Below are positions 1 to 7,612 of a DNA stretch of 22,197 nucleotides, in pieces. The notes below the pieces were generated by a model. That model saw only the letters and a program-made list of their open reading frames with translations. It was not told the origin of the DNA and searched no databases. Source of the stretch: Bacteroidota bacterium (GTDB lineage Bacteria; Bacteroidota; Ignavibacteria; UBA10030; SZUA-254). Every line of letters starts with the position of its first letter. The stretch's first letter is position 1. The stretch spans positions 1 to 22,197 of the forward strand of contig SCUC01000688.1 in the NCBI GenBank assembly GCA_004322375.1, written 5' to 3'. The translations under genes were made by a program, and so were the position numbers.

Positions 1-864
1 AATGTTTGTAGTATCAAAAGATAACTTTAAGAGTGTATAGTATCGTCGAATCGCATCACAAATTTTCGGCTCTTTACTATAATCTGTTACTTTTAATCCC
101 ATGTCATGCAAATCATCCATAGTAATTGACCTTGCATGTGTAAGCCAAAAACCGTTATCGCAGAGCTTCTCAGCTATTTGGCTTGCGCGTTTTTCCTTTT
201 CTTTTTCGGTTACTGGATTATTAGTGCTTGAATGTTTATCCCAAAACTTAAACTTGTATTTCGTCAACCATTGAGTAACAAGAATTTTGGCAAAGTTAAG
301 AGTATTTTCACAATTTTGTATTTCTCCGGGTGAAATATTCTGTAAAATTGGGATATAAGCACGATTCAAATGCCCTTTTTCTGTTACTTCATCCTTTATT
401 TTTTCCAATCCTTGTAGAAGGGCGTGGGCTGAAAATCGTTTACCATTTTGAAATACTTGCGCATCGATTGGGCCGAGTGCAGAAGCCGGTTCCATTAATA
501 TTTCGTCACCTGCCATAGTCATAATTGTACCAGCACTTTTTGCATATCCAGGTACTATAATTGCAACTTCTTGGAACCGATTTCTAATAATCTCTACTAT
601 ATCCTCAACAATTTCCGCAGAACCACCTGGGGTCTCAAGAAGAATATCTAGCTTCCCCCCAGTTATATTGCTTAATTGATCAAGAATAGGTACTCTATCA
701 TCATATTCGATACTTGTTGCTGCTTGTTTGCTTAATGCAGCTGCAAAGGTAAGAATAGGCCTACCGCCTCGAAGTTCAGAAATTTTACCAAGTTGTGTTT
801 TTCTTTCCTTCTCAATAGCTGGCCAATTTGTGCTAATGCTAAGGTATTCTGAATAAATTCCCAT
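1..864 (-). CDS. SDH-type (ClpP-fold) serine proteinase, 3' end outside window
   Basis: The 288 codons that can be read belong to the serine dehydrogenase proteinase (SDH_sah) type of ClpP/crotonase-fold peptidases. Visible are the strand-turn ETPGGSAE (about residues 77-84), the nucleophile motif GYAKSAGT with Ser110, and GDEILMEPASALGPIDAQV (about 119-137), which is diagnostic for this clan. No signal peptide or membrane segment is seen, so it is probably cytoplasmic. The ATG at 864 is the first in frame; no clear Shine-Dalgarno precedes it. The C terminus runs off the left edge. The gene is clearly more AT-rich than the phage block to its right and is separated from it by a gap, so it is probably not part of the phage operon, although phage prohead proteases can share this fold. 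Family call fairly sure; physiological substrate unknown. Confidence 0.8.
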   Translation of the reverse strand, partial: MGIYSEYLSISTNWPAIEKERKTQLGKISELRGGRPILTFAAALSKQAATSIEYDDRVPILDQLSNITGGKLDILLETPGGSAEIVEDIVEIIRNRFQEVAIIVPGYAKSAGTIMTMAGDEILMEPASALGPIDAQVFQNGKRFSAHALLQGLEKIKDEVTEKGHLNRAYIPILQNISPGEIQNCENTLNFAKILVTQWLTKYKFKFWDKHSSTNNPVTEKEKEKRASQIAEKLCDNGFWLTHARSITMDDLHDMGLKVTDYSKEPKICDAIRRYYTLLKLSFDTTNI

Positions 865-1251
865 TATGTGATAGCCGAATAGAATAATTAATAAAAACTT
901 AATTAAGATTTCTACAACGTTGAGACAGAATACGAAAACTCAATTTCAAGTCATTTAATAACAAAATAATATTTCACCCTCGGTAAAAAATATTGCTATT
1001 TCCGTTCAGTTAATAGGCTAATTGCCCATCATCAAAGCTAATGAATATTACTCGAATTATTATACAGCAATTTACAGGTAGAATGGTGAAGACTTATTCT
1101 ATAATAACTCTTTTTTTCCATATTGTCAACTAAATCCGAAATTATAACATTATAAACCATCTAATTATTCCTCAAATTTATCATTATTTGGCATTTTTTT
1201 ATTTTTCTTTACCTGTGTTGTAAATCATAGATATAGAAGCACTAAATCACC
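865..1251. other. AT-rich non-coding gap at the prophage/flank junction
   Basis: About 390 bases without a plausible gene on either strand. The sequence is very AT-rich with runs of T and A. It should hold the promoter of the leftward SDH-type gene, but no convincing -35/-10 pair was found. At about 1245-1255 composition changes abruptly to the GC-richer phage block. No hairpin terminator is visible behind the last leftward phage gene. Confidence 0.6.
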
Positions 1252-1890
1252 TTACCACACAACCCCCACCACCCCTTTCACCTCCGTCCCCCCATCCCGT
1301 CCCCACTCCCTCACTACCCCAAGATAAATATCGTGATACACCCGCACCTGCGCGCCTGCTCCTATCCCGTTCAAATCTGCTATCAATGTAGGAGCAAGAA
1401 AATTCAACCTCGCCACATTCCACTCCGCCAACGATACAGAAACCATCGGAGAAAACCTCACAGCCCAGCGCTCACTGCTCACCGCTCCCTGCCCACCACT
1501 CACCGCCCCCGTCACCCCAACCCCAAATCTCATGCACAACGAAAAGACCGGCGGCTCAAACTTCGTAACCTGCAAGAATTGAACAGCTGAATCTCTTTTC
1601 AAAAACACCTCTCCATCCTTTGTTTCAATCAAATCCAGTGTGAGGAGTGAATCATCTCCCGGCTTCACACCGACAGAAATAATCTGCTCGACATCAACAT
1701 CTAAAACACCTATCGGTAATTCTTTTTTCATAGTCTTATCACGAAATGGGTTTGACGAGACTTGATGCGTTTTGTACTCGGTTTCCGCGAATCGCTCATC
1801 CTTCGGCTTCACCGTGAATGACCGGGATGTTCCATCGTGTGGCATCGGTTTTTCAAAGAAGAATTTCACCTGTGAAAGTATCACAAGCAC
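1252..1890 (-). CDS. Envelope-type phage protein, paralogue 1 (start codon apparently lost)
   Basis: A paralogue of the protein at 4630-5340. Shared blocks include a KDGxV stretch, a MRFGVG/VRFGLG stretch, and the closely matching GIGAGAQVRVYHDIYLG versus GVGAGAQARVYHDVFLG near the C terminus. It ends in Trp, as outer-membrane beta-strands often end in an aromatic residue. The first usual start codon in frame is a GTG at 1890, but coding similarity clearly continues upstream to about 1929: TIVKYIAI, matching TIKYIAI of the paralogue, then a hydrophobic helix. Exactly where the paralogue has its ATG, this copy has a spacer of the CTCACC/TTAACCACT type (1930-1960) and no ATG, GTG or TTG. It is therefore either translated from a rare ATT at 1929, shortened so that it loses most of its membrane helix, or a decaying copy. 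Last leftward phage gene in the window. Function unknown. Confidence 0.55.
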   Translation of the reverse strand: MLVILSQVKFFFEKPMPHDGTSRSFTVKPKDERFAETEYKTHQVSSNPFRDKTMKKELPIGVLDVDVEQIISVGVKPGDDSLLTLDLIETKDGEVFLKRDSAVQFLQVTKFEPPVFSLCMRFGVGVTGAVSGGQGAVSSERWAVRFSPMVSVSLAEWNVARLNFLAPTLIADLNGIGAGAQVRVYHDIYLGVVREWGRDGGTEVKGVVGVVW

Positions 1891-1929
1891 GATACCGCAG
1901 ATAAAAATGATTGCGATGTATTTGACAAT

Positions 1930-2240
1930 GGTGAGTGGTGAGTGGTTAATTGGTGAGTTCTGTGGGGGGGCTAATTACTTTCTAATCGGGACACTCACCC
2001 AACTCTTTACACAATAAACACTTACGCCAAACCACGCGCGCGAATTAAATGAGAATTATAGGTAATAACCGAGAAAAGTAGGCAACCTCCGCGCGAATTA
2101 TTTTCCAATCACCCTCAAATCCATTTCACATTCAGCGATTTTAAAGTGTCCTCAGTGTCCTGCCGAGTGTCCTTTAAATCCCCAAATACCTTTCATTTTA
2201 AGCTATTCGTCGTGTCTCAAAATTTTGACAAATTGGCAGG
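1930..2240. other. Gap between MuF and envelope-type paralogue 1
   Basis: About 310 bases with no supported gene. The 1930-1960 part is a degenerate CTCACCA/TTAACCACT spacer (minus-strand orientation), also seen in plus orientation near 4600 and 7605. Around 2150-2180 the words GTGTCCT and AGTGTCC recur as short direct repeats (gtgtcctcagtgtcc and gagtgtcc), of unknown meaning. No strong hairpin was seen. Confidence 0.45.
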
Positions 2241-3152
2241 CTATAGATTTCTACCTCCTGCGCCGCCTATCGCAACACGCACTGCCTCTTTAACCCTTTC
2301 GTTCACCTCCTTTTGCTTCTTCTCCAGCCACTTCCGATACTCTTCGTGCATATCAAACGGCTCCAATCCAACTCGCTTCATAAACCTCTCCGTATTATTT
2401 ACAGACCACGGCTCTAACCCCGCCGTCTCACTTACGTGAATGTACTGTGCCGAACATCTGCAGTTAAAATCAATCGGCGGCACCGGACCCTCGCCAACTC
2501 TAAACACCTTCCCGTCCAATTCTAAATGACTTTCCCGCGTCCGGTTATCTCGTATCGCAACGTACCGCCACATCGGGAATCTATCTTTCACCTGCTCGAT
2601 TTGTTCCATCTGTCCGAGACTGTACGCGCTAAACAAATTCGTTCGATAAACCGTACTCAACCGCAGCGGTTCATCTCCTGAGTAACCCATAGTCTCAATG
2701 ACCTCCCGCGCTCCCTGCGCGAATTCTTTATATCCCGTTCCATCCTTCAAAGCCTGTTCAAGCTTCTTTTGAATCGCGTCTAAAAACTGTTTGTTCTCGA
2801 TTCCCGAAAGCCAGAACGATTTCTCCCGCATCGCATCAACGGCAGCTTGAGGCACTAAATCAAACGAGACTTTCACTCGCTCATCCGCCCCCGCAAACCA
2901 ATTCAACCCGGATGCCGTAACAGTGTACTTGCCTATAAAATATTTCGCCGCTTGTTTCTTCGACTTCTCGCTGTAATATCTATCCTTCTCAATCACGTAG
3001 CTCCGTCCCAACGCATCCGATAATTGCAGCCTCGCAAATATTCCCTCCCCAAATTTATTGATAAACTCCGGGCTTACCAGTCCGGCTATTTTATTCTTCG
3101 CTTCCTCAAACGACTTCGCTTCCTTCAACAGCCGTTCAGCCTCGTCCAACAA
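2241..3152 (-). CDS. MuF-like head morphogenesis protein, probably continuing the portal frame
   Basis: The C-terminal two thirds is a MuF (Mu gp30/SPP1 gp7-type) minor head protein, injected or assembled with the portal. Key features are TRESHLELDGKVF (about residues 205-217) followed by the hallmark DFNCRC with Cys231 and Cys233. The first 50 or so residues (SFEEAKNKIAGL, then FARLQLSDALGR) do not look like MuF: they match the usual C-terminal end of DUF935 portals. The only usual start is TTG at 3152 with no well-placed ribosome-binding site, yet good coding sense (DAYVEFLQEEVAAG, GIERGKDI) extends upstream to 3245. It enters from the portal frame by a -1 step at the A9 run. The natural product is therefore probably a portal-MuF fusion or a read-on made by frameshifting. 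Confidence 0.8.
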   Translation of the reverse strand: MLDEAERLLKEAKSFEEAKNKIAGLVSPEFINKFGEGIFARLQLSDALGRSYVIEKDRYYSEKSKKQAAKYFIGKYTVTASGLNWFAGADERVKVSFDLVPQAAVDAMREKSFWLSGIENKQFLDAIQKKLEQALKDGTGYKEFAQGAREVIETMGYSGDEPLRLSTVYRTNLFSAYSLGQMEQIEQVKDRFPMWRYVAIRDNRTRESHLELDGKVFRVGEGPVPPIDFNCRCSAQYIHVSETAGLEPWSVNNTERFMKRVGLEPFDMHEEYRKWLEKKQKEVNERVKEAVRVAIGGAGGRNL

Positions 3153-3235
3153 TGGTGCCGCAATATCTTTACCCCTCTCAATCCCCGCCGCAACTTCTTC
3201 CTGGAGGAACTCTACATAAGCATCATCGCTAAACG

Positions 3236-3253
3236 CTAACGTACTTTTTTTTT
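3236..3253 (-). other. A9 slippery run at the portal/MuF frame switch
   Basis: On the minus strand the portal ends GGT, three AAA codons, GTA CGT TAG. Slipping back one base on the A9 run (3253-3245) gives AGT ACG TTA GCG and opens the MuF frame with no stop. The residues read after the slip complete the missing C-terminal part of the DUF935 portal. The site is either a programmed -1 frameshift or a homopolymer length error or mutation; A10 or A7 would fuse the genes in frame. Confidence 0.6.
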
Positions 3254-4582
3254 ACCGCCTCCCGCAATGACAGAATGAAGCGGAGAATGAAAAGCCAACG
3301 GCTGCTGAGGCACGTATTGCGGTCGCGGCATAATCACTTCCTCGCCCTCTTCCGGCAGAGGAATGCCCAGCTCCTCGTAAACATAATTTTTGCCGACAGG
3401 AACTCCGACTTGATTAATTGCCCCATCTAAAACCTGAATAGTCTTCACCATGTCCTTCGGAGGCTTAATAGTCGTCTGGTAATATGGGTAAACCTCCTGC
3501 GGTCCAAACTCAAACTCAACGAGCGGTCTGATTATCTGGTCGGAGATAGTATAATCAACCGCTAACGCGTCAGACGTAGCGAGAGCGAACAATGAATCGC
3601 CGGCAATGTCATCGCCGCCCAATTTGCCGGGCGTAGCATCAGCAGCGCCGGTATGACCCAGCACTACCTTCGACATCTCCTTATTGCAAAATTCTGCAAG
3701 TTGCTCATGCACCGCTGCAGTCGCTGCCTTCTGTGCCTGCTCAACAAACTCAATCATCATCGAGTCCGGTATTACGCCCGATGCGTCATTACCTAAATTC
3801 CTCAACGCCGCCTCGAGCTTCGCAATCTCCTCTTCAGGCGTTCCCTGTTTGTATTTCCCTAAGCGAAGCGGCTGCCAGAATATCTCCGCGAATTGTATCC
3901 ACGATTTCACGTCAAAGTTCTTAAACAAGTACATCCAGGTGCATGTCCGCAGGATGGATGTCCGCGCGGGATGCCCTGACCGCGCCTGGATAATCGCAGT
4001 CACCCACTTGTACGGTTCGAGCTCCACGCCGTCAACAAGGTTGCCATCCGTCAGCCTTCGTATCTCCTTGAGGTCTGAGTTCACATCGCTCGCTTTTCCG
4101 AAACGGAAATTCTTCTGATGCACCCACTCAATCTCGTCAATGCCCACATGCCCGCCGTCTGTGTTCCACAATATTTGTAGTACCGATAATCCTTTTGGAA
4201 CTGCGTCAAGAATGTCCTCCAATGTTTTCCTCCAATTTTTCGTGCGGTTAAAAACATCGGCTACATATCCTGCATGTTTGATATGCCGCGCGTCTTTCGA
4301 TGAGGTGAGAACTTGATAGCTGCATTTTGTTACCTCCAATTTTCGTTTCTCAAACAACGCGAACAAACTTAAATCCTTCTCCAGCATCTCCTCGAACAAT
4401 TCCATCTGCCGGTATATATCCCCTTGGTCAGCTTCCTTCAGCAATGCTGCCAGCCGCTCCGGCGTCAGCCCTGCCGAAGGGTACGTAGAATATTTGTTAA
4501 ACAGGCTGACCGTCGAAATAATATTCGTATCCGGCTTCGTTGCCCGCTTCCTTTTCTTCTTACTTTCAACCAACTCAATCAT
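3236..4582 (-). CDS. DUF935 portal protein (Mu gp29-like)
   Basis: Forms the portal ring through which DNA enters and leaves the head. Typical DUF935 features are the early helices around residues 40-80, the LEDILDAVPKGLSVLQILW stretch (about 121-139), GHPAR at 203-207, then YLFKNFDVKSWIQFAE and FWQPLRLGKY (about 219-244). At 448 residues it is shorter than Mu gp29 (about 512). The missing end is found in the next frame downstream, past the A9 run, so this stop at 3236 is probably bypassed or artefactual. Start ATG 4582 is preceded by AAAGGA at a good distance. It lies downstream of the envelope-type protein and upstream of MuF, the usual Mu order apart from the insertion of accessory genes between terminase and portal. 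Confidence 0.88.
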   Translation of the reverse strand: MIELVESKKKRKRATKPDTNIISTVSLFNKYSTYPSAGLTPERLAALLKEADQGDIYRQMELFEEMLEKDLSLFALFEKRKLEVTKCSYQVLTSSKDARHIKHAGYVADVFNRTKNWRKTLEDILDAVPKGLSVLQILWNTDGGHVGIDEIEWVHQKNFRFGKASDVNSDLKEIRRLTDGNLVDGVELEPYKWVTAIIQARSGHPARTSILRTCTWMYLFKNFDVKSWIQFAEIFWQPLRLGKYKQGTPEEEIAKLEAALRNLGNDASGVIPDSMMIEFVEQAQKAATAAVHEQLAEFCNKEMSKVVLGHTGAADATPGKLGGDDIAGDSLFALATSDALAVDYTISDQIIRPLVEFEFGPQEVYPYYQTTIKPPKDMVKTIQVLDGAINQVGVPVGKNYVYEELGIPLPEEGEEVIMPRPQYVPQQPLAFHSPLHSVIAGGGKKKVR

Positions 4583-4593
4583 TGTTTATCCTT

Positions 4594-4628
4594 TAATTAA
4601 CTACTCACCAATTAACCACTAACCAATT
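4594..4628. repeat. Degenerate CTCACCA/TTAACCACT spacer
   Basis: Low-complexity text made of variants of ctcaccaattaaccact, lying between paralogue 2 and the portal start. The same words occur at 7602-7614 and, on the opposite strand, at 1930-1960, and a CTCACC-rich stretch lies inside paralogue 1 near 1469-1505. These look like an interspersed degenerate spacer family that gathers at gene borders. Confidence 0.5.
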
Positions 4629-4629
4629 A

Positions 4630-5340
4630 TCAGAATTCAAAATCCACAATCAATTTCACACGCTTATCCCCGTACCATCCGTAATGGTACGTTGCGCCGA
4701 GGAACACATCGTGATACACCCGCGCCTGCGCCCCCGCGCCAACGCCGTGCAAGTCTGCCGTAACAACCGGAAGCTGCAGCCAGCCAAACCAAATCTGCGG
4801 AGCGACTACTACCGCCGGCGAAACACGTATCCTTCCAGCACCATCGTCATCCTGAGTTCCGCTTGCGGAAAAGGATGCCCCCAATCCGAACCGAACATCA
4901 AACGCGACAATCGGCTCCTCAAAATCCGTCACCGTCACCGACTCAACCGGCGAATCCTTCCCCACCCACACATGCCCATCCTTCATCTCAATCACATCAA
5001 TTGTCCCTCCCTTGTGAAGGGAGGGTTTCCCCTCTCCCTGCAGGAGAGGGGCGGGGGTGAGGTGGGCATCATCATCATACAGCTTCAAGCTCAGCACCCG
5101 TTTCACGTCCCGCTTCTTCACACCCGCCGGTAGCCGAAACTCCTCCATCTCATTCCCCCACGAGAGGAACGGCTCTCGATATGTCTGCCGTGTTACGTCA
5201 AGAAACGTGCTGTCGTCCGACTTCTCAACGCCAACCTCGCTAACCCGCGTCTGCGCGTTGCACGATTCAACCTGCGTGAACAGAAAAATAACGGTAAAAC
5301 AAACCACGCCTATCGCTATGTACTTTATCGTGTCCTTCAT
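4630..5340 (-). CDS. Envelope-type phage protein, paralogue 2
   Basis: 236 residues of unknown function. The N terminus (KDTIKYIAIGVVCFTVIFLF) is a membrane helix or an uncleaved/cleavable Sec signal; CNAQ at about 27-30 could be a cleavage site. The rest alternates hydrophobic and polar residues like beta-strands and ends in DFEF, compatible with an outer-membrane or periplasm-facing domain. It is a clear paralogue of 1252-1890. Residues after LYDDD read HLTPAPLLQGEGKPSLHKGG; this block is absent from paralogue 1 and is encoded by two GC-rich hairpins (5005-5051), so it is an in-frame repeat insertion. ATG 5340 lies two bases after the methyltransferase stop, with AAGGG ahead, so translation is coupled. 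It could be a lysis, adsorption-exclusion or surface-masking protein; the sequence does not decide. Confidence 0.7.
   Translation of the reverse strand: MKDTIKYIAIGVVCFTVIFLFTQVESCNAQTRVSEVGVEKSDDSTFLDVTRQTYREPFLSWGNEMEEFRLPAGVKKRDVKRVLSLKLYDDDAHLTPAPLLQGEGKPSLHKGGTIDVIEMKDGHVWVGKDSPVESVTVTDFEEPIVAFDVRFGLGASFSASGTQDDDGAGRIRVSPAVVVAPQIWFGWLQLPVVTADLHGVGAGAQARVYHDVFLGATYHYGWYGDKRVKLIVDFEF
5005..5051. repeat. Tandem GC-rich palindromes inserted in frame in paralogue 2
   Basis: Two perfect hairpins: CCCTCCCTT-GTG-AAGGGAGGG (5005-5025) and CCCCTCTCC-CTGCA-GGAGAGGGG (5029-5051), followed by gcgggggtgagg. They are translated without a stop and have no counterpart in the paralogous protein. Same family as 9293, 9907, 12805 and 19359. 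Confidence 0.8.
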
Positions 5341-5342
5341 AA

Positions 5343-7388
5343 CTAACCCTTTTTTAATTTTGCGTTTTGCATTTTTAATTGATAGTTCGCTATAAACACT
5401 TCCTTCCTCGTCTTATTCTCTTTCTTGCGCGGCAGCGTCACCGGAACGTCAATCGTCTTCACATGAAAGCCCTTGAACAGCTCAAGCACAAACGTATCGT
5501 TATTCGATGACAGAAGAAACTTCCCCTTCATTTTGCCGCACAGCCTGCGCAGTTCCTTCCATTCATCATCGGTCAGCAAATCATAGTTTGTGCTGCCGCC
5601 CCGGGTTCCTCGATACGGAGGGTCAAGATAGAACAACGTATCAGGCGCATCATAAATCTTGATGCACTTAGAAAAATCTAAGTTCTCAACATGCACGCCC
5701 TCTAATCGTTCTGATACGGCATTGAGATAAAGCCGCGCATGAGTGACGGAATGAATTCCTTTCTTTGACGTCCCGAAGTTCAAACCCCGCGCTCCGAAAC
5801 TATCGGCAAGGATTACCCAAAAGTAAAACGCCTTCTCGAGCTCGTCTTTCGGAATTTCGGCATCCCGTATCTGGTCAAACATTTTCCTGCTGTGAATCCA
5901 GTGCCGCGCCCGCTCTGCAAGCTCCGACGGTCTGTGTTTCACCACGCGGAAAAAGTTAGCGATGAGTTCATTCTTGTCATTGAACGCTTCGCCCTTGGAA
6001 GGTTCTTTCGTTAATAAAATTGTCGCCGACCCTCCGAACACGTCAACATAGGTGAGATGCTTCGGGAAATGCGACACGACTAAATTTCGGATGGGATGCT
6101 TCCCGCCCGGGTATGCGAATAGCTTGTTCATGGTGTTCTCCATTGAAATGAGACGATTGATTCTCGGCGTAATTATCGCGCTGATGTACTTCTTATTCAG
6201 CTCGATGCCGATTGAGTTTCTTCGAAGCAAAAATGCTTCCTCTGCTGTCGTCCCACTTCCAACAAACGGGTCAAGAACGGTGTCGCCAATCCTGCTGCCT
6301 GCGCGAATGCAGGTGTAAGGAATCTCTCGCGGAAACGTAGCGAAGTGTGCGTCCTTCGTTCCTTTTGTCGAGAGTATCCAAACGTCCCGCTTATTCTTTC
6401 CGAGTGGATGGCACATGTGTTCTTTTGTCATTCCCGCAAACGATGGCGCTATCCTGCCCACGTCTCTATTCCCGTTCCACTCATGCTTCGCCCGCGCAAG
6501 GCTTGCCGTCTTGTGCGGTTCGCGTATCGCATCAGCGTCATAGAAATATTTCTCCGACTTTGTGAGAAGGAAGATTGTCTCATAGCTTTTTGTCGGTCTA
6601 TCCTTTACCGATTCCGGCATCGCGTTCGGCTTGTGCCAGATAATCGCGCTCCGGAGATACCAGCCCTGCTCGGCAACGTCATGCCCTTTCGACACCGCGC
6701 AGAACGGGCAAATCAATCTGCCGTTAGTGTGCTTTCCCCAATAGTCGTAATGCGCGATGCTGCTGCAGTGCTTGCATCGTAAATGCGGTCGCTGCAATGC
6801 CAGCGCGGTTCGCCACGGGATGCCGCACAAATCTTTCTTCTTTAGTCCCGGCACGCGGTAATTGACAGGCGCATGATCGAGGTTATGTAAAGAGCCTTTA
6901 TTCCCTTTTTGAACGGAGCTTAAAGTCTCCGGTTTCGTACCCCAACCCTGCGAGCTGCCGACATACGTATCGCCGAGATTCAGCCAGAGAGTTCCATCGT
7001 TCTTGAGAACCCGTTTTGTTTCATGGAATATTTGAACAAGGTGTTGAATAAACATGTCGGGGGTCGGCTCTAATCCGAGTTCTCCCTTCCATGCGTTGCA
7101 TCGTAAACATATCTTACCGCCTTTCACGGACGTTGTGTTCGCCCGTTTTGTAATTTCATTTCTGTTCCCGCTCAAGCCGAGAGCGGAATTCACGGGAGTC
7201 GCATCCTCCCAGGCATGTTCTGTACAGTCAATCAATCGAAGGGGTGAACGCCATATCTGCGACTCCGTGCTGTAGTCTCGCATCCCCCAATACGGCGGAG
7301 ACGTAACAACACACTGCACCGATTCACTCGGAAGCGTCTTCAGCGCGTCCAGCGCGTTCCCCTGCAATATTTGAATCGAAGGACTCAC
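5343..7388 (-). CDS. Two-domain DNA methyltransferase: N4/N6-type plus Dam-like D12
   Basis: 681 residues with two complete amino-methyltransferase domains. Domain 1 (about 1-412) is a beta-class N4-cytosine/N6-adenine enzyme: catalytic TSPPYW at 29-34 first, SAM-binding DPFVGSGTT at 373-381 last. It carries three CxxC pairs (94/97, 205/208, 227/230), suggesting zinc ribbons. Domain 2 (about 417-670) is D12/Dam-like (alpha class): YPGGK at 426-430, DVFGGSATILL at 449-459, catalytic DPPY at 589-592. The hinge contains MENTMNKLF, so domain 2 may once have been a separate gene, and an internal start there is possible. The C-terminal tail LKMQNAKLKKG is translated gcattttt-type spacer. GTG start at 7388 overlaps the preceding stop (GTGA). 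Likely role: protecting phage DNA from host restriction, comparable in purpose to Mu Mom. Target sites unknown. Confidence 0.88.
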   Translation of the reverse strand: MSPSIQILQGNALDALKTLPSESVQCVVTSPPYWGMRDYSTESQIWRSPLRLIDCTEHAWEDATPVNSALGLSGNRNEITKRANTTSVKGGKICLRCNAWKGELGLEPTPDMFIQHLVQIFHETKRVLKNDGTLWLNLGDTYVGSSQGWGTKPETLSSVQKGNKGSLHNLDHAPVNYRVPGLKKKDLCGIPWRTALALQRPHLRCKHCSSIAHYDYWGKHTNGRLICPFCAVSKGHDVAEQGWYLRSAIIWHKPNAMPESVKDRPTKSYETIFLLTKSEKYFYDADAIREPHKTASLARAKHEWNGNRDVGRIAPSFAGMTKEHMCHPLGKNKRDVWILSTKGTKDAHFATFPREIPYTCIRAGSRIGDTVLDPFVGSGTTAEEAFLLRRNSIGIELNKKYISAIITPRINRLISMENTMNKLFAYPGGKHPIRNLVVSHFPKHLTYVDVFGGSATILLTKEPSKGEAFNDKNELIANFFRVVKHRPSELAERARHWIHSRKMFDQIRDAEIPKDELEKAFYFWVILADSFGARGLNFGTSKKGIHSVTHARLYLNAVSERLEGVHVENLDFSKCIKIYDAPDTLFYLDPPYRGTRGGSTNYDLLTDDEWKELRRLCGKMKGKFLLSSNNDTFVLELFKGFHVKTIDVPVTLPRKKENKTRKEVFIANYQLKMQNAKLKKG

Positions 7389-7600
7389 GCGCCTTTATCT
7401 TCTCTGTTATGCCGCTTCAACACGATATAAACTTCCCCCTTGCCGTTCTCACGAACGTCATAAAACGGTTTCAGCATCTTTACCAGCTTCGACTTCCACC
7501 CCCTGATGTTCGTTCTCACCTTCCCCCGCGACTGCGCAATCCTCACGTCATAAAAGAAGCTCAACATAGCAATCACAAACGCTTTCAATCTACGTCTCAT
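7385..7600 (-). CDS. Small basic protein between terminase and methyltransferase
   Basis: 71 residues, unrecognised. It begins MRRRLKAFVIAMLSFFYDVRIAQ, a basic then hydrophobic start, and is rich in Lys and Arg throughout; PFYDVRENGKGEVYIVLKRH near the end suggests a beta-hairpin. ATG 7600 is preferred over the GTG codons at 7609 and 7606 because those lie within the GTGAGTGGTGAG spacer, which also supplies a purine-rich ribosome-binding site. It follows the large terminase gene by 12 bases and overlaps the methyltransferase start by four. Confidence 0.55.
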   Translation of the reverse strand: MRRRLKAFVIAMLSFFYDVRIAQSRGKVRTNIRGWKSKLVKMLKPFYDVRENGKGEVYIVLKRHNREDKGA

Positions 7601-7612
7601 ACTCACCACTCA

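Noticed and set aside
5005..5025. CCCTCC/CCCTCTCC hairpins as transcription terminators
   Set aside because: They lie inside open reading frames and have no T run after the stem on the transcribed strand.
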